A program made the position numbers and the translations under genes. Source: Vreelandella aquamarina (GTDB lineage Bacteria; Pseudomonadota; Gammaproteobacteria; Pseudomonadales; Halomonadaceae). Taken from it: DNA of 64,000 nt. Every line of letters starts with the position of its first letter. Position 1 is the stretch's first letter. The notes beneath the pieces were generated by a model. It searched no databases, was not told the DNA's origin, and saw only the letters and a program-made list of their open reading frames with translations. Where the stretch lies: assembly GCF_020075495.1 (NCBI RefSeq), contig NZ_JABYQT010000001.1, positions 310,001 to 374,000 on the forward strand, read 5' to 3'. This document shows positions 24,830 to 34,998 of this stretch, one piece after another.

Positions 24830-24859
24830 AAGCCCCTGTCGCAAGACAGGGGCTTTTTT
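24830..24859 (+). terminator. Rho-independent terminator of the DASS transporter
   Basis: AAGCCCCTGTC, GCAA tetraloop, GACAGGGGCTT, then a T-run. Classic GNRA-looped intrinsic terminator. Confidence 0.92.
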
Positions 24860-24982
24860 GTGCTTTTTTATTAACAAATGGTGAACGTTGGCCCAAGGTT
24901 TTTAATCCTTGTCGAGAAGCGCTACGTTCTAATGATCGAACAGACGAATCAAAACGTATGCGATGGCTCAAGGAGTAGTGCC

Positions 24983-25492
24983 ATGGACCTGCTTGAACGG
25001 ATTACCCAGTATTTGCAGCAGCAAGAACTCAAGTTGATAACTGCCGAGTCATGCACTGCCGGCCTGATCGTTTCCGAACTGGCCCGCGTGCCCGGGAGCG
25101 GGCAGTCCATCGACAGCGGGCTGGCTGTCTATTCGCCGGAGGCCAAGAACCGTTACCTGTCAGTGAGTTTCGAGACGATCGACCAGTACGGCCTTACCAG
25201 TGAAGAGACGTCACGCGAGATGGCGAGGGGGTCACTCAAGCACAGCGATGCCAATGTAAGCGTGGCCAATACGGGCATAGCAGGCCCTGAGCCGCAAGAT
25301 GAGATTCCCGTCGGCACGGTGTGTTTCGCCTGGGCGTTCCGGCATGAGCAGAAGACGTATCTGGCCACCGAAACGCGCCGCTTCCCCGGTGAGCGCAACG
25401 ACGTGCGCCTGGCCGCTGCCCACTACGCGCTCGAGAATATTCCCGTGCTTCACCGCCAGATGCTGGAAGGCAACCTGCCCATCGACGAGTAG
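24983..25492 (+). CDS. pncC: CinA C-terminal family / nicotinamide-nucleotide amidase
   Basis: 169 residues from ATG 24983 with AAGGAG at 8-nt spacing; the frame is open upstream to 24878 but without support. Family landmarks are present: LITAESCTAGLIVSELARVPGSG, VYSPEAKNRYL, VSVANTGIAGPEPQ and VGTVCFAWA. Enzymes of this family (PncC) hydrolyse nicotinamide mononucleotide to nicotinate mononucleotide in NAD recycling. Its neighbour nadE (NAD synthetase) is consistent with a pyridine-nucleotide role. In the loop after TGIAGP the usual GG(T/S) is replaced by EPQDE, which deviates from well-studied members, so activity is not certain. Confidence 0.82.
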   Translation: MDLLERITQYLQQQELKLITAESCTAGLIVSELARVPGSGQSIDSGLAVYSPEAKNRYLSVSFETIDQYGLTSEETSREMARGSLKHSDANVSVANTGIAGPEPQDEIPVGTVCFAWAFRHEQKTYLATETRRFPGERNDVRLAAAHYALENIPVLHRQMLEGNLPIDE

Positions 25493-25573
25493 AACCCTGG
25501 GCATTTGTGACCTAGCCTGAATAGGCAGACGCATTTTCTACCCATACAGGTACGACCCCGCAAGGAGGCCAAG

Positions 25574-26398
25574 ATGACCGATCGCCCGGAAACACAGTCG
25601 CATATACAGCAGGTATTGCAGGTCAAGCCACGTATCGACCCGGCACAGGAAGTGGAAACCCGAGTGGATTTCTTGTGCAGGAAGATGCATGAAAGCGGGC
25701 AGCACGGCCTGGTACTGGGCATCAGTGGCGGCGTGGATTCCACCGTGGGGGGGCGACTGGCCCAGTTGGCCGTCGAGCGCGCCCGTGAACAGGGAGTAAA
25801 CGCTTACTTCTATGCCATGCGCCTGCCTTACGGCACTCAGCATGATGAAGACGATGCCCAGCAGGCGCTTGGTTTCATCAAGCCCGACCATGTACTCACC
25901 GTGGACGTCAAGCCGGCAAGCGATGCACTGCTGGATGCGCTCGAAGAGGGCGGGCTGACGTTTGAAGACGCCAACAAGCGCGACTTCGTGCTGGGCAACA
26001 TCAAGGCGCGCCAGCGCATGGTGGCGCAGTATGCTGCTGCCGGCGCACGGGGTAGTCTGGTCGTGGGTACCGACCAGGCAGCGGAAGCGCTGATGGGCTT
26101 TTTCACCAAGTATGGTGATGGGGCCTGCGATGTCGCACCACTCACTGGGCTTACCAAGAGCCAGGTGCGTGAAGTGGGTGCTGCGCTAGGGGCGCCTGCC
26201 GCGCTGGTGGAAAAGCAGCCCACGGCCGACCTCGAAACGCTAAAGCCACAGCTGGCTGACGAGGAGGCGCTGGGCGTTACCTATGCCGAGATTGATGCTT
26301 TCCTCATGGGCGAATCCGTAAGCGACGACGCTTACGACACCATCATCAAGACCTACACGCGCACCGAGCACAAGCGCCAGCTGCCCATCACCCCGTAA
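25574..26398 (+). CDS. nadE: NH3-dependent NAD+ synthetase
   Basis: 274 residues, the size of the ammonia-dependent form (no N-terminal glutaminase domain). PP-loop LGISGGVDSTVGGRLAQ near residues 48-64 binds ATP; VVGTDQAAEALMGFFTKYGDG and CDVAPLTGLTKSQVREV match the NadE core for deamido-NAD and ATP; the C-terminal EHKRQLPITP is also typical. It makes NAD+ from deamido-NAD+. AAGGAGG precedes the ATG. Located just after the cinA-like gene. Confidence 0.96.
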   Translation: MTDRPETQSHIQQVLQVKPRIDPAQEVETRVDFLCRKMHESGQHGLVLGISGGVDSTVGGRLAQLAVERAREQGVNAYFYAMRLPYGTQHDEDDAQQALGFIKPDHVLTVDVKPASDALLDALEEGGLTFEDANKRDFVLGNIKARQRMVAQYAAAGARGSLVVGTDQAAEALMGFFTKYGDGACDVAPLTGLTKSQVREVGAALGAPAALVEKQPTADLETLKPQLADEEALGVTYAEIDAFLMGESVSDDAYDTIIKTYTRTEHKRQLPITP

Positions 26399-26477
26399 AC
26401 GCCTGTTTCAGATTGGGCTAAACGCCGCACGGTTAGGTTGTTATGATGCGACAACCTAACCTGCTGTTGAGCCTGTC

Positions 26478-27626
26478 ATGCGTTTACTGCATACCGCCGA
26501 TTGGCATCTGGGGCGGCTGTTTCACAACGTCTCCCTGCTGGATGACCAGCGCCACGTTCTCGCCCAACTGATCGAGGTCGTCGATCGCGAAGCCGTCGAT
26601 GCGGTGCTTGTCGCGGGCGATGTCTTCGACCGCTCGGTGCCGCCTGCCGCGGCAGTAACGCTGCTCGATGAGGTGCTGGGCGAGCTCTGCCAGACCCGCG
26701 GGCTGCCGGTGGTGATCATCTCAGGCAATCACGACGGCGCCGAGCGGCTGCGCTTTGGTGCCCGCCACCTGCGTCAGGCCGGGCTGCATATTCTTTCGGA
26801 TCTCGCTAACTGCTTCTCCCCGGTAACCCTGTCGCTTGGCGGTTGCGAGGTGGATATCTTTGGCGTGCCCTACGCCGATCCGGAATACGTGCGCAGCCAG
26901 TTTGGCGTCGAGGTGCGCGATTTCGACAGCGCCCACCGCTACCTGGTCGAGCGTATCGATGAGCAGCGCCATCCCACCCGACCGACCCTGTTGATGAGCC
27001 ACTGCTTCGTGGACGGCGCCAGCGCCTCGGACTCCGAACGGCCGCTCACCCTGGGCGGGGCAGAAAGCGTTGCCTGGGAGCCCATGCAGCACTTCAACTA
27101 TGTCGCCCTTGGCCACCTGCACGGCCCGCAGTACCGTGGCGGTGAGCATATTCGCTACAGCGGCTCGCTGCTCAAGTACAGTTTTTCCGAGGCGACCCAG
27201 CGCAAGGGCGTGACGCTGGTGGATATCGACGAAGCAGGCCGCGTTCAGACCGAACATGTCCCGCTTATGCCGCGCCGCGACGTGCGCGTACTCGAAGGTG
27301 AACTCGAAGCGCTGCTCGCCCAGGGAGAGCATGACGCCAAAAAGGATGACTACCTGCTGGTACGGCTGACCGATCGCCATGCCATCCTGGACCCCATGGG
27401 CAAGCTGCGCGCGGTGTACCCCAACGTGCTGCATCTGGAAAAGCCCGGCATGCTGGGCAGCCAGCAGCGCCAGCAGCTTGACCGTGAGCGGCTGCGCTTC
27501 GATGCACTGGACATGTTCAGCGACTTTTTCGAGCAGACCAGCGGCGAGCCCATGAGTACCGATCAGGCAAACGCCATGGGCAGGCTGATCGACGAGCTCA
27601 AGCGTAACGAGGAGCAGAGCCCATGA
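26478..27626 (+). CDS. sbcD: Exonuclease subunit SbcD (Mre11-like)
   Basis: 382 residues. Metallophosphoesterase motifs: DWHLGR (residues 8-13), AGDVFDRS, SGNHDGAERL, and GHLHGPQ with the preceding MSHCF histidine, which coordinate two Mn ions. SbcD with SbcC cleaves DNA hairpins and covalently blocked ends during repair and replication. Its stop overlaps sbcC (27623-27626, ATGA), giving coupled synthesis. Confidence 0.96.
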   Translation: MRLLHTADWHLGRLFHNVSLLDDQRHVLAQLIEVVDREAVDAVLVAGDVFDRSVPPAAAVTLLDEVLGELCQTRGLPVVIISGNHDGAERLRFGARHLRQAGLHILSDLANCFSPVTLSLGGCEVDIFGVPYADPEYVRSQFGVEVRDFDSAHRYLVERIDEQRHPTRPTLLMSHCFVDGASASDSERPLTLGGAESVAWEPMQHFNYVALGHLHGPQYRGGEHIRYSGSLLKYSFSEATQRKGVTLVDIDEAGRVQTEHVPLMPRRDVRVLEGELEALLAQGEHDAKKDDYLLVRLTDRHAILDPMGKLRAVYPNVLHLEKPGMLGSQQRQQLDRERLRFDALDMFSDFFEQTSGEPMSTDQANAMGRLIDELKRNEEQSP

Positions 27627-30600
27627 CCCCGCTGGCGCTGACCATGCAGGCTTTCGGGCCTTTCGCGGCCATCGAGACCATCGATTTTGCACAGCTGGGC
27701 AAGAGCCCGCTTTTTCTGATCAACGGGCCGACGGGCGCAGGCAAGAGCTCGATTCTGGACGCCATCTGTTTCGCGCTCTACGGCCAGACCACCGGCGACG
27801 AGCGCTCGGGTACACAGATGCGCTGCGATCAGGCAGGCGCCTCGCTGCTGACCGAAGTCTCGCTGGACTTTTATCTGCGCGGCACCGCCTACCGGGTGCG
27901 CCGGGTACCCCAGCAGGAGCGCCCCAAGGCGCGGGGAGAGGGCACCACGACCCAGAGCGCGGAAGCCCAGCTGTGGAAGCTGACCCGCGCGGGTGAAGAG
28001 GATGAATGTCTGGTCGCCAGAAGCGTCAACGATGCCAACGCTCAGGTTCAGGCGCTGCTGGGCCTGGATGCCAGCCAGTTTCGCCAGGTAATGGTGCTGC
28101 CGCAGGGCAAGTTTCGTGAGCTGCTGCTGGCGGAATCCAAGGACCGCGAAAAGATCTTCTCCCAGCTGTTTCAGACGCACATTTTCCAGCGTATCGAGGA
28201 GCGCCTGCGCACTCAGGCCAATCAGATCGAACGCGCGGTGAACGACCACCGCCAGCACATTCGCGGCATTCTGACCGGTGGAGCGCTGGAAAGCGAAAGC
28301 GCGCTGGAGCAGGAGTGGCAGGCACTGATTCCGCAGGTGGCAAGTGCGCTACAGGCCTTTGAAACCGCGCAGCAGCGCCGGCGCCAAGCCGACAAGCAGC
28401 GCGACGATGCCCAGGCGCTGCAACGTCAGTTCGAGGCGCGTGACGCGCTGGCCGCAGACAAGGCCCGCCATCTCGAACAGCAAGGGAGCATTACCCAGGC
28501 CCAGCACCGCCTGATGCGGGCAATGCGCGCCCAGGCCCTGCGTCCCCAGCGTACAGCGCTGTTGCAGGCAAAGGAGGCCCAGGCCAGCGCTCAAGCCGAG
28601 CAGCATCAGGCCCGGGCCGCCCTCGCGGCCCAGCAAGCCCATGCCCAGCATGCGCAACAGGCACTGGAAGCCGCCCGCCAGCGCAGCGAAGAGCTGCCCG
28701 CCCTGCGCGAGCGGCATCGCCAGTTGGGCGAGTTCATCCATAAAGGCCAGCAGTTGAGCGAGCTGCAGGCACGCCTTGCTAATGCGCAAGACGCCTGGCA
28801 GAAGGCCGGTGACGCGCTCAAGCGCGATGAAGCCCGGCTGGAAAGCATTCGACAACAAGGCGAGGCCACCGGCACGCGCCTTGAACAGCTGCAGGAAGAG
28901 TTCCAGCGCTTGGCCAGTGCCCCTTCGGCGCTTGAGCGCCATGAGCAGTTGCACGCTCAGCGCCAGGAGCTGGCGACGCTTGACCGCCAGGGTCAGGAGC
29001 TGGCCGCCCAGCGGCAGCGGGCAAGTGAGGCGCTAGGTCAGCGCCAAGATGAAGCCACCCGGGCCGAACGTTACGCCACCGAGCAGGAGATGCGTTGGCA
29101 CCAGGGGCAGGCCGCGGCGCTGGCACTTACCTTGGCGTATCAAGCGCCTTGCCCGGTCTGCGGCAGTCTTGAGCACCCGGCCCCGGCGGCCCAGGGCGAT
29201 GAGGTGGTGACCCAGGCACAGGTAGAAACGGCGCGCGCCGCCCAGGAGAGCGCCCGCCAGGCACTGGAAAAAGCCCAGCGCCAGCAGGCGCAGCTTGCCC
29301 AGCAGTCCAGCTATCACCATGAACAGCGCCAGCGGCTGCTCGAGCAGCTAGGCACCTGGGCCGAACAGCCGCTGGCGGCGTTGGATAACGCCTGCGCCCG
29401 CCTTCGTGAGCAGGCCCGGCGGCGTCTGGACGTCGAGCGTGAGATTGCCGAGCAGCATGCCGCGCGCCAGGGGTTGCGGCGCGAGTGGGGCGCGCTCGAT
29501 AAAGCTCTCAAGGCCCAGCGGCCAGCGGTAGAGACAGCGCGTGAAGAGGCGCTACGCCTTGAAAGCCAGCGCGACCAGCTCAGCCAGGCCCTGCCTGACG
29601 ATGCCCGCGACCCGGAAATCCTGCGCCGAACCCTGACGGACCTGGAACAGCAGATCACCACGCGTGAAAAGCAGTGGGAGCAGGCCCAGCAAGCGCTGGC
29701 CGATAACCAGACCCGGCTGGCCCGGGCCGAAGAGCAGCTAAGTGGTGCTAGCCAGCGCCTGGAACGCAGTGAGCAGGCCGTGGAGAAGGCGCAGGCCGAA
29801 TGGCAGGCAGCTCTCACCCAGAGTCCGTTCGAAGACGAAGCGGCGTTTGATGCCGCCCGGCTGGACGACGCCGAAAGCCAGCGGCTCACCGCGCAGATAG
29901 ACGCGTATCAGCGCCGTCTGGCGGAACTCGAGGGCGCACTGCAGAGTTATCACGCTCAGCTTGGCGAGCAGACCCCGCCGGATATGCCAGCGCTGGGCGC
30001 ACTGAGTGACGCGGCCCAGGCCGAAGAGCAGGCCCGGCTGGATGAGTGGCGAGCGCTGGATGGCCGACGTGGCACGCTGGAAAACATTCGGCGCACGCTG
30101 GCCGACGCCCACGCGGCACAGGCCGAACTTGAAGCGCAATACCGCCTCTGGGGCACGCTGAGCGAGATCGCCAACGGCCGCACCGGCCATCGCATCAGCC
30201 TGCAGCGGTTCGTGCTTGGCGTGCTGCTCGATGACGTGCTGATTCAGGCCTCCGAGCGCCTGGTGCGCATGAGCCGGGGGCGCTATCAGCTGGTACGCCG
30301 GGAAGATCCGTCAAAAGGCAACAAGGCCTCGGGCCTGGAACTGGATGTGGCCGATACCTACACCGGCAAGAACCGGCCGGTGGCCACGCTCTCCGGGGGG
30401 GAGTCGTTCATGGCGGCGCTGGCGCTGGCACTCGGGCTTTCCGACGTGGTGCAGGCTTATGCCGGCGGGATACACCTGGACACGCTGTTCATCGATGAAG
30501 GCTTTGGCAGCCTGGACCAGGATGCGCTGGACCAGGCGATCAGCATGCTCAGCGAACTGCAGATGGGCGGACGGATGATCGGGATCATTTCTCACGTCAG

Positions 30601-30691
30601 CGAACTCAAGGAGCAGATGCCGGTTCGTATAGACGTGCGCGCCAGCCGCCAGGGAAGCACAATAGAGGTGCAGGGCGTGCGGGCTTCTTGA
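27623..30691 (+). CDS. sbcC: Exonuclease subunit SbcC (Rad50-like ATPase)
   Basis: 1022 residues. Walker A NGPTGAGKSSILDAI near residue 35 and, at the far C-terminus, signature-region LSGGESFMAALALALGLS and Walker B LFIDEGFGSLD make the split ABC head. Between them are two long glutamine/alanine-rich coiled coils with the zinc hook CPVCGSLEHP near residue 510. This is the full SMC-like architecture. Alanine- and glutamine-rich coils create long antisense open frames, which are not genes. Confidence 0.97.
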   Translation: MTPLALTMQAFGPFAAIETIDFAQLGKSPLFLINGPTGAGKSSILDAICFALYGQTTGDERSGTQMRCDQAGASLLTEVSLDFYLRGTAYRVRRVPQQERPKARGEGTTTQSAEAQLWKLTRAGEEDECLVARSVNDANAQVQALLGLDASQFRQVMVLPQGKFRELLLAESKDREKIFSQLFQTHIFQRIEERLRTQANQIERAVNDHRQHIRGILTGGALESESALEQEWQALIPQVASALQAFETAQQRRRQADKQRDDAQALQRQFEARDALAADKARHLEQQGSITQAQHRLMRAMRAQALRPQRTALLQAKEAQASAQAEQHQARAALAAQQAHAQHAQQALEAARQRSEELPALRERHRQLGEFIHKGQQLSELQARLANAQDAWQKAGDALKRDEARLESIRQQGEATGTRLEQLQEEFQRLASAPSALERHEQLHAQRQELATLDRQGQELAAQRQRASEALGQRQDEATRAERYATEQEMRWHQGQAAALALTLAYQAPCPVCGSLEHPAPAAQGDEVVTQAQVETARAAQESARQALEKAQRQQAQLAQQSSYHHEQRQRLLEQLGTWAEQPLAALDNACARLREQARRRLDVEREIAEQHAARQGLRREWGALDKALKAQRPAVETAREEALRLESQRDQLSQALPDDARDPEILRRTLTDLEQQITTREKQWEQAQQALADNQTRLARAEEQLSGASQRLERSEQAVEKAQAEWQAALTQSPFEDEAAFDAARLDDAESQRLTAQIDAYQRRLAELEGALQSYHAQLGEQTPPDMPALGALSDAAQAEEQARLDEWRALDGRRGTLENIRRTLADAHAAQAELEAQYRLWGTLSEIANGRTGHRISLQRFVLGVLLDDVLIQASERLVRMSRGRYQLVRREDPSKGNKASGLELDVADTYTGKNRPVATLSGGESFMAALALALGLSDVVQAYAGGIHLDTLFIDEGFGSLDQDALDQAISMLSELQMGGRMIGIISHVSELKEQMPVRIDVRASRQGSTIEVQGVRAS

Positions 30692-30724
30692 ACGATACCG
30701 GTGGGGCAGGGTGAGTACACAAAA

Positions 30725-30754
30725 GCGCCGCACGCCTGGCCAGGCGTGCGGCGC
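30725..30754. terminator. Bidirectional terminator-like 30-bp palindrome
   Basis: A perfect palindrome (15-bp arms, no spacer) between convergent sbcC and the aldehyde dehydrogenase gene. On the minus strand it is followed by TTTT. Likely terminates both. Confidence 0.75.
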
Positions 30755-30790
30755 ACTTCTTGACGCAGATAGCGTCACATCCAGGCGATG

Positions 30791-32173
30791 TTACTCGCTG
30801 ACCACGATGACCGCCTTGGCGTTGACGAACTCATGCATGCCGAAGCCGCCATGCTCGCGGCCATAGCCTGAGTCCTTGACGCCGCCGAACGGCATCTCCG
30901 GTGTGGCCACACCAAAGCCGTTGATGAAGACCATGCCGGTATCGAAGTACTTGCTGGCAAGCTCCGTGGCGCGCTTCACGTCCTTGGAAATGATGCCGCC
31001 GCCCAGGCCATAGCGGCTGTCGTTGGCAATGCGCATGGCGTCTTCATCATCCTTGGCACGAATCAGCGCCGCGACCGGGCCGAACAGCTCGTCATCGTAC
31101 GCGGGCTGGCCGGGGGTGACGTTGTCCAGCACGGTAACCGGGTAGAATGCACCTTTGCCTTCGGGTTTTTCACCGCCGCACAGCACCTTGGCACCGTTTT
31201 TGACACTCTCTTCCACCTGCTCGTGCAGCGCATCGCGCAAGTCGACACGCGCCATGGGGCCAAGGTCGGTATCGCTGTCATTCGGGTCGCCGACTTTCAA
31301 CGACTTCATCTTCTCGACGAAGCGCTCCTTGAAGGCGTCATAGTTGGCCTCGGTAACCACGAAACGCTTGGCCGCCACGCACGTCTGGCCGCCGTTGAAG
31401 ACCCGGCCCTGCACGCAGGTGTTCACCGCAACGTCGAGGTCGGCGTCATCGAGTACCAAAAAGGCATCGTTGGAACCCAGCTCCAGCACGGTCTTCTTGA
31501 GGTTTTCAGCCGCTTTGGCAGCCACCTTGCGCCCGGCACCGTCACTGCCGGTCAGCGTGACACCACGCACGGCCTTGTGGGCAATCACTTCATCCGATAC
31601 CTCGTGGGAGATGACCAGAGTACGGAAGACGTTTTCCGGCAGGCCCGCTTCACGGTAAATCTTCTCCAGCAGCAGCCCGCTGCCCGTGACATTTTCGGCG
31701 TGCTTCAGCAGTACGCTGTTACCCGCCATGATGTTGGCGATGGAGTAGCGCACGACCTGATAGGCCGGGAAGTTCCACGGCTGGATGCCGTAGATGACAC
31801 CCATGGGAGAGTAGGTAATGAAGCCGCGCTCGCCGTTACCGGGCTTGCGCTCTTCATCGGCCAGTTTTTTCGGGCCCTGCTCTGCGGTGTAGTCACAGAT
31901 GCCCACGCACAGGTCGACTTCCTGGCGCGCCTGCTGTGGTGGTTTGCCCATCTCCTTGACCATGAGCTCGGCCAATTCTTCCTTGTGCTCACCCAGCGCT
32001 TTGCCGATGGCCTTGACGACCTTGGCGCGCTGGTCGAGTGACTGCAGGCGCCAGTCGAGAAAGGCCTGGTGGCTCGCCTCGACCACTTGCTTGGCCTGGC
32101 TGGAATCCATCAGCGTGTAGGTATTCAGCGTATCGCCGGTGGCCGGGTTAACGGTAGTGATGCTGTTGCTCAT
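30791..32173 (-). CDS. NAD(P)-dependent aldehyde (succinate-semialdehyde) dehydrogenase
   Basis: 460 residues, close to the short Sad/YneI-type succinate-semialdehyde dehydrogenases. Landmarks: [33 protein letters not shown], the glutamate in [12 protein letters not shown] and the nucleophile cysteine in [13 protein letters not shown]. It oxidises a semialdehyde to the acid (for example succinate semialdehyde in GABA/putrescine catabolism); substrate is by family resemblance only. Single gene with a 590-bp upstream gap to cspA. GGAG-like Shine-Dalgarno AGGAG lies before the ATG. Confidence 0.92.
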   Translation of the reverse strand: MSNSITTVNPATGDTLNTYTLMDSSQAKQVVEASHQAFLDWRLQSLDQRAKVVKAIGKALGEHKEELAELMVKEMGKPPQQARQEVDLCVGICDYTAEQGPKKLADEERKPGNGERGFITYSPMGVIYGIQPWNFPAYQVVRYSIANIMAGNSVLLKHAENVTGSGLLLEKIYREAGLPENVFRTLVISHEVSDEVIAHKAVRGVTLTGSDGAGRKVAAKAAENLKKTVLELGSNDAFLVLDDADLDVAVNTCVQGRVFNGGQTCVAAKRFVVTEANYDAFKERFVEKMKSLKVGDPNDSDTDLGPMARVDLRDALHEQVEESVKNGAKVLCGGEKPEGKGAFYPVTVLDNVTPGQPAYDDELFGPVAALIRAKDDEDAMRIANDSRYGLGGGIISKDVKRATELASKYFDTGMVFINGFGVATPEMPFGGVKDSGYGREHGGFGMHEFVNAKAVIVVSE

Positions 32174-32764
32174 AAGATCTCCTATCTTTAGATCAACGCT
32201 TCAAGTGTTAGATCAGTGCCTGAATCTGCATCAACGCTTCAAGATCCATGTCGGCTTAAACCGACTGGTCTAATCAAGCTCGTTATCCACCTTAGTAGAC
32301 AATCCGTCTGTCTGTCTAATCCTGTAACAAATGTGTTTTTAAAACGTTCCTTCTGCAAAGGCGGTCGGTGCTGCTTCGACTTTCCAGTGCAGGCTGGCAG
32401 GGGGCGTTGAGCAAGCTGACGGCGGTTTGAAAGATGCCGGGCGTGAGCGACAACCAGCAGGTTAACGACAAGATTCGCCAGCTGTATCGTGTCACTAGGG
32501 CCACGACGCTGCTGGCTGCCCTGATGACCCCGAAAGGCCGCTAATTGGTGTTTTAAAAGAAAATTCATTGCATTAAGTTTTTTTTCAAGCATAGTGTTGA
32601 CGTGCGCTTTTGTTAAGCGCATGCTTCATGCAGTTGGTTAGCAAGTCGAACGTTGTCAGCAGTACCGAACGCCCATGCGTAAGTCTGGTGAAAGTTTCTT
32701 GTCCTACCCACTGCAATTCGGGTATTGCCCGGCTTTACATAGAGATATATCGAGGATTTCGATC
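32174..32764. other. Long intergenic region with operator-like repeats and the cspA leader
   Basis: Holds a 14-bp direct repeat ATCAACGCTTCAAG (32192-32205, 32230-32243) close to the aldehyde dehydrogenase start, a TetR-like operator (32296-32318), and toward the right end the long AT-rich upstream region and untranslated leader of cspA. A possible cspA promoter is TTGCAT (32568-32573), 17 bp, ATAGTG (32591-32596). The open frames crossing it look non-coding. Confidence 0.45.
32296..32318. promoter_or_regulatory. TetR-type operator-like palindrome
   Basis: TAGACA and TGTCTA as outer arms around ATCCGTCTGTC, with tandem GTCTGTCTGTCTA. Palindromes of the form TAGAC...GTCTA are typical TetR/AcrR targets. 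No tetR gene is in the neighbourhood; the site could serve the divergent aldehyde dehydrogenase gene. Confidence 0.4.
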
Positions 32765-32971
32765 ATGGCAACTGGTACCGTTAAGTGGTTTAACGACACT
32801 AAAGGTTTCGGCTTCATTTCTCCGGACGACAATGGCGACGACCTGTTCGCGCACTTCTCCGAAATTCAAGCTGAAGGCTTCAAGACCCTGCAGGACGGCC
32901 AGAAGGTTTCCTTCGACGTCACTCAGGGCAAGAAAGGCCTTCAGGCTTCCAACATCAAGGTCGTGAACTAA
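32765..32971 (+). CDS. cspA: Cold-shock protein (CspA family)
   Basis: 68 residues from ATG 32765; upstream in-frame codons belong to the leader. RNP1 KGFGFISPD and RNP2 DLFAHFSEI are intact, as is the start [10 protein letters not shown]. It binds single-stranded nucleic acid and melts RNA structure. The leader of at least 150 nt is typical of cold-regulated csp mRNAs whose structure changes with temperature. A strong terminator follows. Confidence 0.96.
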   Translation: MATGTVKWFNDTKGFGFISPDDNGDDLFAHFSEIQAEGFKTLQDGQKVSFDVTQGKKGLQASNIKVVN

Positions 32972-33018
32972 TTCACGCTACTTGATGTCCGCCGCTGACG
33001 CTTGACGTCAGTGTGCTG

Positions 33019-33048
33019 AAAACCCCGCTCATCAGGCGGGGTTTTTTT
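33019..33048 (+). terminator. Rho-independent terminator of cspA
   Basis: AAAACCCCGC / GCGGGGTTTT with a 7-nt loop and a seven-T run. Confidence 0.92.
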
Positions 33049-33164
33049 GTGCATGTAAAAACTTATATTCTATTTTGATATTTAAATGTTTCTAAAAATA
33101 ACTTTTTAGAATATGCCGCAGGCTTCACAATAGCGCAGGCTTTTATTGTTAAGGATACTGCGTT

Positions 33165-34934
33165 ATGTCGCTGGATGCCTGGATCGCGGTGGCTGTGGTC
33201 GTCATCATTTTTCCGTTAATGGCCGTGTCCCGCCTGGGGCCGGATATCATATTGCTGGGCGCGGTGATCGTACTGATGACGCTGGGCGTACTGGCGCCCG
33301 CCGAGGCGCTTGGCGGATTCTCCAACAGCGGCTTGTTCACCGTCGCGTTCATGTATGTGCTGGTGGCCAGTATCCGTGAAACCGGCGGTATCGATCTGAT
33401 CATCCGCTACGTGCTGGGGCGGCCAAAAACCGAACGTGGGGCCATGCTGCGCCTGCTGCTGCCGGTTGCCTCCTTGAGCGGGTTCTTGAACAATACGCCG
33501 GTCGTGGCCACCTATATCCCCGCTGTAATGAGCTGGAGCCGGCGACTACGGCGCTCGCCCCAGCGGCTTTTGATGCCGTTGAGCTTTGCCTCGATTCTGG
33601 GCGGCACCGTTACCCTGTTTGGTACCAGTACCAATCTGGTCGTTCACGGGTTGCTGGTTGATCGTTATCCGAATCTGACCATGGGGCTTTTTGACCTTGC
33701 CTGGGTGGGGCTTCCGGTTGCCGTGGCCGGGCTTGCTTACCTGGTCCTGCTTGGCCCTCGCCTGCTGCCTGCCCGTGAAGGGCTTGCCAACGTGTTTGCC
33801 AATCCGCGCGAGTTCACCATCGAGATGGAAGTGGATCGCGATGGTGTGCTGGTCAATCGCACGGTGGAGGAGGCGGGGCTGCGCCATCTTCAAGAGCTGT
33901 TTCTCGTCGAGATCGAGCGCGACGGCAACGTGGTCAGCGTGGTTGGCCCCGGCGAGCAGTTGAAAGGCGGCGACCGCCTGGTGTTTGCCGGCACCAGCGA
34001 TGCCGCCGTCGAGCTGCAGCAGATCCGCGGATTGGTGCCGTCCCGTGAAAGCGCCTCCAGCCTGGAAAAGGAGTTCAAGGAGCGCCGTCTGGTCGAGGCA
34101 GTGGTGTCCAGTCAGTGCCAGTTCATCGGCCAGCGTATTCGCGATGGACGTTTTCGCACGCTTTACGGTGCCGCCGTGCTGGCAGTGTGCCGGGGAGGCG
34201 AGCGGGTCAAGGGCAACCTGGGGCAGGTGCGTTTGCAGTCGGCGGATGTGCTGCTGCTGGAGGCCCGGCCGCCGTTCATCGAGCGCCACCGCCAGTCAAA
34301 GGATTTTCTGCTGATCAGCGAGCTTAACGGCTCGGCCCGGCCGGTGCATGAAAAGGCGCCGCTGGCCTGGGGCATCTTGCTGGGGGCGGTGCTGCTGGCG
34401 GCCCTTGGCGTGGTCAGCATGCTCAATGCCGCCATGCTCGGGGCAGCGTTGGCGCTTCTGACAGGCTGCTGTTCGGTCGAAGCCGCCAAGCGTGGACTGG
34501 ATAGCCAGGTATTGCTGACCATCGCGGCATCTTTCGGGGTAGGGGCGGCGCTGCAAAGCTCTGGTGCGGCGGACGCCATTGCGGGGGGCGTGTTGAATAT
34601 CGTGGGCGGTAGCCCCTGGCTACTGCTGCTGGGCACCTACTGCGTGGTGGCGCTCTTGACGGAAATGGTGACCAACAACGGGGCGGCGGTAATCATCTTT
34701 CCGGTAGTGATGGCCGCTGCCGAAAGCCTGGGGGTCAACCCGATGCCTTACGTGGTCACCGTGATGTTTGCCGCCTCGGCCAGTTTCCTGACGCCGATCG
34801 GCTATCAGACCAATTTGATGGTGTATGGGCCCGGCGGCTATCGCATCAGCGACTTTCTGCGTGTAGGCGGCGGGTTGAACGTGCTTACCGGCGCCATTGC
34901 GGTGGCCTTGATTCCTCTGGTGTGGCCCTTTTGA
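33165..34934 (+). CDS. SLC13/ArsB-type permease with TrkA-C (RCK_C) domains
   Basis: 589 residues: about five helices, a central soluble part with two RCK_C/TrkA-C-like segments (EFTIEMEVDRDGVLVNRTVEEAGLR and FKERRLVEAVVSSQCQFIGQ, with GGDRLVFAGT and ADVLLLEARPP strands), then five or six more helices. Conserved NTPVV in the first half and TNNGAAVIIFP with ASASFLTPIGYQTNLMVYGPG in the second half define the SLC13-like sulfate/anion permeases. Probably imports sulfate or a dicarboxylate; substrate unknown. The TrkA-C parts may bind a regulatory nucleotide. Confidence 0.88.
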   Translation: MSLDAWIAVAVVVIIFPLMAVSRLGPDIILLGAVIVLMTLGVLAPAEALGGFSNSGLFTVAFMYVLVASIRETGGIDLIIRYVLGRPKTERGAMLRLLLPVASLSGFLNNTPVVATYIPAVMSWSRRLRRSPQRLLMPLSFASILGGTVTLFGTSTNLVVHGLLVDRYPNLTMGLFDLAWVGLPVAVAGLAYLVLLGPRLLPAREGLANVFANPREFTIEMEVDRDGVLVNRTVEEAGLRHLQELFLVEIERDGNVVSVVGPGEQLKGGDRLVFAGTSDAAVELQQIRGLVPSRESASSLEKEFKERRLVEAVVSSQCQFIGQRIRDGRFRTLYGAAVLAVCRGGERVKGNLGQVRLQSADVLLLEARPPFIERHRQSKDFLLISELNGSARPVHEKAPLAWGILLGAVLLAALGVVSMLNAAMLGAALALLTGCCSVEAAKRGLDSQVLLTIAASFGVGAALQSSGAADAIAGGVLNIVGGSPWLLLLGTYCVVALLTEMVTNNGAAVIIFPVVMAAAESLGVNPMPYVVTVMFAASASFLTPIGYQTNLMVYGPGGYRISDFLRVGGGLNVLTGAIAVALIPLVWPF

Positions 34935-34998
34935 GCGTAACTTCTCGCCGTGAGTGCCGGTTTGCGCTAGGGTGCTTTTTTCAATCAAGTAAGTAAGG

